NCBI GenBank assembly: GCA_036160955.1
Contig: JAYYDJ010000029.1
Span: forward strand, 1 to 22,399
Direction of reading: 5' to 3'
DNA length: 22,399 nt
Origin: GCA-2699365 sp036160955
GTDB lineage: Bacteria; Verrucomicrobiota; Verrucomicrobiia; Opitutales; Coraliomargaritaceae
Below the pieces are notes generated by a model, which saw only the letters and a program-made list of their open reading frames with translations, was not told the origin of the DNA and ran no database searches. The translations under genes were made by a program, and so were the position numbers. Positions 17,756 to 22,399 of the stretch are shown here, piece by piece (the stretch's first letter is position 1; each line of letters starts with the position of its first letter).

Positions 17756-19450
17756 TTACTTGGTATCCAAATTAGCGGTTCTGAGCCATGGAACAATATA
17801 AGGTTCGATAGTTTCAGGATTACCAAATTTTTCTAAATAACTTTTTGAATTGTTTTCTGCCTCCTGCTTGGACGCTGTATTGTATACCCAATTACTATTA
17901 ATTGCCTGATTAACTAAAACGATACGTGCTTTTGCTGTATCTGAAAAATCTTCATCGATCACGCTAGCTCGAACTTTAACTCTTAAATCTGTGAATTGTT
18001 TTTTTAACTTTTCACGAGTACTTCTGTATTTTTTATCATCATAAACATTATTGCTTTCAGTTGGGTCAACCTGCAAATCGTATAACTCCCAGGCTGCTGG
18101 CGTCGCATGCTTGGAGCGCTCCGAGCGATAGCCGACATTTCCTGCCGTCCCGTAAAATTGGATTAATTTATACCGTTTTGTGCGCATAGCAATATGGCCA
18201 GGGACATCATGATGTGCCATGTGCATCCAATATTGATAATAAGCAGCTTTTTTCCAGCTATTCGGCTCTTTGCCAGTCTCTAAAATTGTGCGGAAAGATT
18301 CTCCCTGCATGTAACTTGGTGTCTTCAATCCTGCAAAATCTAACATGGTAGCGGGAAAATCAATGTTTTCAATTATCGCATCTGAGCGAGTGTTAACTGG
18401 AACTACTCCAGGGTAACTGACTATTAATGGCATCCGAACAGATGGCTCATATGCCCATCTTTTATCCTGCATATCATGCTCTCCTAAGAAAAATCCTTGG
18501 TCCCCAGTGTAGACAATTACAGTATTTTCTAATAGTCCTTCTTTTTTCAAATAAGAAAGCAGCCTTCCAATATTATCATCCACTCCTTTTACGCAGCGTA
18601 GATATTTTTTTAAGTAGATATTATATGCCGCTCTTTTCGCTTCAGTATCTGACAAATCATCAGCTACTTGCCAATCGGCAGCATAGCTTCGGCGAAAGTT
18701 TCTACGACCAATCGATGTACCGATAACTCTTTCTAGCTCATTATTGACACCTCGTGTCGCGATAGAGCCCTCTCCCCTCTTCCATAAGCTCGGTGGTTCA
18801 GGCATTACAGTATCCTCTAAATAAGACTCATAACGCGGCGCATATTCAAAATAGTCATGTGGCGCTTTAAAGTGTAATTTTAAGAAAAAAGGTTTGTCCA
18901 ATGATCGGTAATTATCGAACCAGTCTAGCGCTGAATCCATAATACAGTCTGTTGAGTGTCCTTGCATTCTGAATTTTTTCTTAACACCGGATTCGAAAAA
19001 TTCTGGATCAAAATACTTACCCTGCCCTGGAAGAACTTTGTAGTAATCAAAAGCTGATGGTAAGTCTCTTAAATGCCACTTACCAATAACTGCTGTTTGA
19101 TACCCAGCTTTTTTCATTTCATGTGCTAAATGTTGCTTCGGCTCAGGTAATCTATCATCCAAAGTCATCACTCCATTAATATGACTATATTGACCTGTCA
19201 TAATGCTCGCTCGGCTAGGGGTGCATATTGCATTACCACAAATAACCTGATCAAAAACCATTCCCCTCCTCGCTAATGTATCGATATTTGGGGTGGGGTT
19301 TAGGTGCTTAAATCTAGATTCATATGAACCAACTGCCTGCCATGTATGGTCATCCGACATTATGAAAATGATGTTCGGTTTTTCACCTATCACCAAATTT
19401 ACAAAACCCAAATAAATAGAAAAAATTATACCAAATAATCTTTTTTTCAT
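17756..19450 (-). CDS. Type I sulfatase, N-acetylglucosamine-6-sulfatase / mucin-desulfating-like
   Basis: A 564-residue secreted sulfatase. Residues 1-22 form a signal peptide (FGIIFSIYLGFVNLVIG). D33 and D34 in IMSDDHTWQAVGSY bind metal. The canonical formylglycine motif ICTPSRASIMTGQYSHING gives C76 and R80. GKWH (123-126), KAPHDY (195-200) and TGDQGFFLGEHDMQDKRW (D317, with glutamine after it in place of the His or Asn more often found) complete the active site. The MSDDHTWQAV start and GDQGFFLGEH block are typical of the glucosamine-6-sulfatase / mucin-desulfating branch, different from the three clustered sulfatases. The ELYDLQVDPTE box at 455-465 is followed by a C-terminal extension of about 100 residues. 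It stands alone, with 188 and 282 bases on either side and its own strong Shine-Dalgarno. The substrate is inferred only from resemblance. Confidence 0.9.
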   Translation of the reverse strand: MKKRLFGIIFSIYLGFVNLVIGEKPNIIFIMSDDHTWQAVGSYESRFKHLNPTPNIDTLARRGMVFDQVICGNAICTPSRASIMTGQYSHINGVMTLDDRLPEPKQHLAHEMKKAGYQTAVIGKWHLRDLPSAFDYYKVLPGQGKYFDPEFFESGVKKKFRMQGHSTDCIMDSALDWFDNYRSLDKPFFLKLHFKAPHDYFEYAPRYESYLEDTVMPEPPSLWKRGEGSIATRGVNNELERVIGTSIGRRNFRRSYAADWQVADDLSDTEAKRAAYNIYLKKYLRCVKGVDDNIGRLLSYLKKEGLLENTVIVYTGDQGFFLGEHDMQDKRWAYEPSVRMPLIVSYPGVVPVNTRSDAIIENIDFPATMLDFAGLKTPSYMQGESFRTILETGKEPNSWKKAAYYQYWMHMAHHDVPGHIAMRTKRYKLIQFYGTAGNVGYRSERSKHATPAAWELYDLQVDPTESNNVYDDKKYRSTREKLKKQFTDLRVKVRASVIDEDFSDTAKARIVLVNQAINSNWVYNTASKQEAENNSKSYLEKFGNPETIEPYIVPWLRTANLDTK

Positions 19451-19454
19451 AATA

Positions 19455-19459
19455 CTCCT
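19455..19459 (-). promoter_or_regulatory. Strong Shine-Dalgarno of the fourth sulfatase
   Basis: The minus strand reads AAAAGGAGTATT immediately before the ATG at 19450, placing AGGAG four bases from the start codon. Most other starts in the window lack such a site. It fixes this start and points to efficient independent translation of this sulfatase. Confidence 0.6.
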
Positions 19460-19638
19460 TTTAAATTACCAACAAATCAATAATTGCAGTCCTCTTTGAA
19501 TATAGAATCCCCAAATGTTTAGTAGCTTATTTATACATAGAAATAGTTAATGCTAACATAAAAAACCCAACCCGTAATTACGTATTGTATCTTGAGTGGC
19601 TGACTACCAGTGGAGTATTTGCTCAAACGAATGTAAGA

Positions 19639-20946
19639 CTAATCGGCTAACTTTATACGGTAGAATCGAGTATCTTCACTTACTGTAACATTCACCGTGG
19701 CGGACTCGCCTGTTGGGTTCCATACCTTCAAATCATCGCTTTGCTCTATTTCTAAATTAATCGTAGCGATTCCACCCGATACTGCTACCGAAGTTGAACC
19801 TGCTCTTAAGTCTTCAATAGCCGAAGTGCTGACATAATTATTTACAGTTAGCCAAGTGGTCAGATAAGTGGTCAGTTTACCATCGTCAAATCCGGGGTGT
19901 ACGTCGATATTATCGGCAAAGCCATCGCCATCAGCATCCGCCTCTTCAACTGTAACGGTTCTATTTACTGATGCTGAATTACCGGCAGCATCAGTGGCAG
20001 CATAGGTGATAGTGTAGGTACCAATAGAGCTTGTATTTACTTCGCCAGAAATAATTACCTCTACAGTGCCATCGGTAGAATCTGTAGAACTAGCGCCTAA
20101 TTCTTGGTAAGTATCACCAACGGTAAGAGTGATACTAGAATCTCCATTTAGAGTTATTACTGGCGGAAGTGTATCACGAACAGATCCATCGTAAAGCACC
20201 GATCCATTAACAGCTAGATCGTTAAAGTCTAAATCTGAAGAGGAAAACTGTATTTTAACGGTTCTATCAAAACTAACGCTTGAGACAGTTACAGTATTTG
20301 GACCTAATTTTATTTGTTGTGGATCACCGAAGTAATCATTACCGTTTGCGGTTGTCTTGAAGACTCTCAGATTTGCGCCGCTTGGTGGAAGCGAAGTTAC
20401 ATACATTTCTAATGTTTGCTCACTTCGGCTATATGAGCCTTCAGCACTTATTGTGAGTGTTGAAAATTTAGGCCAATCATCGTTACCTGAATCCGTAAAC
20501 CAGATAGCCTCACTTAGTGAAATTGATGGTTTTGACGTATCAAGAGATAGCGCAGTTCCATTCACTATTAAAGAATCATATTCTACCTCGCCGCTGGAAA
20601 ATTGTATCTTAACCACTCTTGAAAACGCGCCCTCTGGTACAGTGATTAGGTTAGAACCTATTTTTAACTCTTTAGAATCACCCGTATCCCATTGGCCGGT
20701 GCCGACAGTCCTTACCACTCTGTAATTGGCTCCACCTGCTGGTAGCGAAGTTATCCTAATGTTTAGTGTTTGTACTCCACCACTATTCGGCTCGTCGCTT
20801 GTAGCAAGAGTGATAAAATGAGGCCAATTTGATGCTGCATTGCCAGTTACATCACCAAAAAAACCAATTTCTCCGATAGATATAGCCGAAGCAGAAAGTA
20901 ATGCTGATAGTATAATACTAGCAGAAATAAATAAATGTTTTAACAT
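19639..20946 (-). CDS. Secreted modular protein with duplicated beta domain, Ig-like domain and calcium loop
   Basis: A 435-residue protein with signal peptide 1-21 (LSASA before ISI). Residues about 30-134 and 148-253 are two copies of one domain. Compare TSLPAGGANYRVVRT with TSLPPSGANLRVFKT, and VVKIQFSSGEVEYDSLIVNG with TVKIQFSSSDLDFNDLAVNG. About 260-333 is a bacterial Ig-like domain of the DUF5011 kind (PPVITLNGDSSITLTVGDTY, YAATDAAGNSASVNRTVTV). DADGDGFADNID (337-348) is a calcium-binding loop. The C-terminal tail (about 383-435) has LEIEQSDDLKVWN and ends in FYRIKLAD, a pattern shared with other secreted proteins here. No enzymatic motif is seen. It is probably a cell-surface or matrix protein that might bind glycan; the function of the duplicated domain is unknown. 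It has no Shine-Dalgarno and appears monocistronic. Confidence 0.75.
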   Translation of the reverse strand: MLKHLFISASIILSALLSASAISIGEIGFFGDVTGNAASNWPHFITLATSDEPNSGGVQTLNIRITSLPAGGANYRVVRTVGTGQWDTGDSKELKIGSNLITVPEGAFSRVVKIQFSSGEVEYDSLIVNGTALSLDTSKPSISLSEAIWFTDSGNDDWPKFSTLTISAEGSYSRSEQTLEMYVTSLPPSGANLRVFKTTANGNDYFGDPQQIKLGPNTVTVSSVSFDRTVKIQFSSSDLDFNDLAVNGSVLYDGSVRDTLPPVITLNGDSSITLTVGDTYQELGASSTDSTDGTVEVIISGEVNTSSIGTYTITYAATDAAGNSASVNRTVTVEEADADGDGFADNIDVHPGFDDGKLTTYLTTWLTVNNYVSTSAIEDLRAGSTSVAVSGGIATINLEIEQSDDLKVWNPTGESATVNVTVSEDTRFYRIKLAD

Positions 20947-21140
20947 AGGATGCTGTTAAGGGTATATAAATATATGAATATAGTAAGTATGTGTATGTGA
21001 ATGCAATAATGCAAAACATAATCGAAGCACTCAAATAGATAGCCTGCAAAGCGCTGCAATCAATCTTAAGATTAGTAATTAACAAGCTGGCAATTAACCT
21101 AAAGTTCGCCTGGCGTTATCAAAATCTATCCCCACTGCGG

Positions 21141-21992
21141 TCAGACAGTATACGGCTTTTTAAAAATCGCCCCACTTCGCCTTCTTTCAGCAATTTTTTC
21201 TATTTCAGAAGGATTCATCGGTTCAGGCATATTACTCTCCGGATCAATTTTCCAAAGAGCTGGTTGTAAGTCATGATTCACGGCCACTCGATAATCAAAA
21301 ACAAAACAATCGCCTTCCCATAGACTTTCTTTTTTTGGCATGGATTCTAAATATTTTAAGATGCCACCTTTCAAATGATAGACATGGTGAAAACCTTTTT
21401 CTTTTAAATATGCGGTGGAGCGCTCACAGCGAATTCCGCCAGTGCAGTACATCGCGATCTTTTTTTCTTTATGCTCGATTAATTGCTGGTCAACAAAAGT
21501 AGCAAAATCGCTGAAGTCATCGGTTTTAGGGTTTATTGAACCCTGAAATTTACCAACTTTTACTTCGTAGTCATTTCTTGTATCAATGGTAACCACCTCT
21601 GGATCGCTGATTAATTGGTTCCACTCTTCTGGATCTAGGTATTCACCAACTGCGCTTCTAGGGTCTGCCCCGCTCTGGCGGAAGGTGACAATCTCCGGCT
21701 TTTTCTTTACTTTAAACTTGGGAAAGGGGCAGAAATCTGCGTAGGAGTATTTGACTTCTATCGATTTAAAGCGCTCGTCTGAGCGAAGTAGTTCTATCGT
21801 GCTATCAATTGCTTCTACAGATCCAGAGCAGGTCGAGTTAATGCCCTCTTGCGCGAGAATAATTGTGCCTCGCAAGCCAACAGACAAACCATGCTCTACT
21901 AAACGATCCGCCCACGCCTCAAAATCTGAAAATTCAGTAAAATGATAAAAGGCGGCGATCTTCCACAAACGATCGGTATTTGATACTTCCAT
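21141..21992 (-). CDS. trhO: tRNA uridine(34) hydroxylase, rhodanese family (TrhO/YceA)
   Basis: A 283-residue cytoplasmic enzyme. TrhO hydroxylates U34 of certain tRNAs to 5-hydroxyuridine, the first step toward cmo5U/mcmo5U-type wobble modification. The N-terminal domain (about 10-100) has the family block GLRGTIILAQEGINSTCSGS (39-58) and FPKFKVKKKPEIV (90-102). The rhodanese domain (about 115-220) has VVTIDTRNDYE (133-143) and the active-site loop MYCTGGIRCERS, where C183 is the expected catalytic cysteine of the CxxxxR loop and C189 follows it. HLKGGILKYLE closes the domain. The protein is shorter than E. coli YceA (about 350 residues), lacking much of its C-terminal segment, as in many short homologues. 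It is a housekeeping gene 82 bases downstream of tRNA-Leu. No Shine-Dalgarno is apparent before the ATG. Confidence 0.92.
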   Translation of the reverse strand: MEVSNTDRLWKIAAFYHFTEFSDFEAWADRLVEHGLSVGLRGTIILAQEGINSTCSGSVEAIDSTIELLRSDERFKSIEVKYSYADFCPFPKFKVKKKPEIVTFRQSGADPRSAVGEYLDPEEWNQLISDPEVVTIDTRNDYEVKVGKFQGSINPKTDDFSDFATFVDQQLIEHKEKKIAMYCTGGIRCERSTAYLKEKGFHHVYHLKGGILKYLESMPKKESLWEGDCFVFDYRVAVNHDLQPALWKIDPESNMPEPMNPSEIEKIAERRRSGAIFKKPYTV

Positions 21993-22074
21993 TACAAAAA
22001 AAGAAAGAAAACGATATACTCTACAAAATCAATGAATGGATGTAATAGGGAATTATCGAAGAAGTAATAAGAGG

Positions 22075-22160
<86 letters not shown>

Positions 22161-22268
22161 GTAAGTAAAATTAGAATCCACACAATTAGGGCGCTAGCCG
22201 TCCACCAGTCAAGCCTAGGAGTGAAGCCGATTTTTCTAATGAGCTATTTAACAAAGGTGCAAAAAAGA

Positions 22269-22399
22269 TCAATCCTCACCATAACGAATTCTGTAAAATC
22301 GCTTCTGTGCGACATCGCTCTTGTCCTTAAGATTGATAGTCAGAACTGGCTTCTCCAAATCATCGTTCGCGCTGTGCGCCGCTTTTATCGTATACCGAA
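22269..22399 (-). CDS. C-terminal end of a secreted protein (partial)
   Basis: The last 42 codons of a gene whose start lies beyond the window, with the stop TGA at 22269-22271. It translates as RYTIKAAHSANDD, then LEKPVLTINLKDKSDVAQK and RFYRIRYGED. The closing FYRI motif after a short beta strand is the same tail style as in the proteins at 19639-20946 and, less exactly, 13001-17473, so this was probably a large secreted protein. Nothing can be said about its function. It is 108 bases upstream of tRNA-Leu on the same strand. Confidence 0.7.
   Translation of the reverse strand, partial: RYTIKAAHSANDDLEKPVLTINLKDKSDVAQKRFYRIRYGED

Noticed and set aside
19560..19582. CGTAATTACG palindrome followed on the minus strand by six T residues
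   Set aside because: The palindrome has no room for a loop; folding leaves about 3 A/T-rich base pairs, and GGTTGGG separates it from the T run. It is not a credible terminator.
20357..20725. 122-codon open frame on the plus strand
   Set aside because: It lies wholly antisense within the 435-residue secreted protein gene, whose domains are recognisable. The antisense product has no signal, motif or Shine-Dalgarno.
21062..21073. Perfect 12-base palindrome AATCTTAAGATT downstream of trhO
   Set aside because: It is AT-rich and short, without a T run or a second copy in a meaningful place; a chance occurrence is likely.
22183..22212. TTGACT with TAATTG 18 bases downstream as promoter of tRNA-Leu
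   Set aside because: The -35 is good and the distance to the tRNA fits, but the -10 matches the consensus poorly, so I did not annotate it.

Overview
The window comes from a marine-type heterotroph that degrades sulfated polysaccharides, most likely from the Verrucomicrobia/Opitutae (PVC) part of the tree. The grounds are several formylglycine sulfatases, secreted proteins ending in a 'YR...DL..W...FYRI'-type tail, a GPH-family symporter and no SusC/SusD pair. The phylum is inferred; no rRNA or single-copy marker is present. Every feature called here lies on the minus strand, so transcription runs from high to low coordinates.

Layout from low to high coordinates. (1) 14-4866: a tight operon, transcribed as a clan GH-A glycoside hydrolase without signal peptide, then a MelB-like sodium:sugar symporter, then a second GH-A hydrolase with signal peptide. 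A Shine-Dalgarno for a further gene is visible at the very edge. (2) 5158-5979: a small secreted protein of unknown function. (3) 6124-10766: three sulfatases almost touching one another (5 and 3 nt apart), with three different active-site motifs. (4) 10922-12823: a third, more divergent and secreted paralogue of the GH-A hydrolase. (5) 13001-17473: a 1490-residue secreted protein combining an HExxH metallopeptidase-like domain, a VWA domain with intact MIDAS, CLCA-like beta domains and two clusters of calcium-binding repeats. It is clearly AT-richer than its neighbours. (6) 17756-19450: a fourth, monocistronic sulfatase with a strong ribosome binding site. (7) 19639-20946: a secreted modular protein with a duplicated domain, an Ig-like domain and a calcium loop. 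(8) 21141-22160: housekeeping DNA, a TrhO-type tRNA uridine hydroxylase and tRNA-Leu(UAA). (9) 22269-22399: the 3' end of another secreted protein.

How the genes may work together (inference). Secreted sulfatases strip sulfate from an algal or animal-type sulfated glycan. Secreted GH-A enzymes release sugars or small oligosaccharides, the symporter imports them, and the leaderless GH-A enzyme finishes hydrolysis in the cytoplasm. The sulfatase-maturing enzyme, transcriptional regulator, outer-membrane uptake system and sugar catabolism genes are not in the window. The substrate cannot be named from the sequence.

No intergenic stretch exceeds 300 bases. The largest are 17474-17755 (282 bases, AT-rich) and 4867-5157 (291 bases if the ATG start of the leaderless hydrolase is right); I see no RNA, convincing terminator or promoter in either. 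No insertion sequence, integrase, CRISPR array or rRNA was found.
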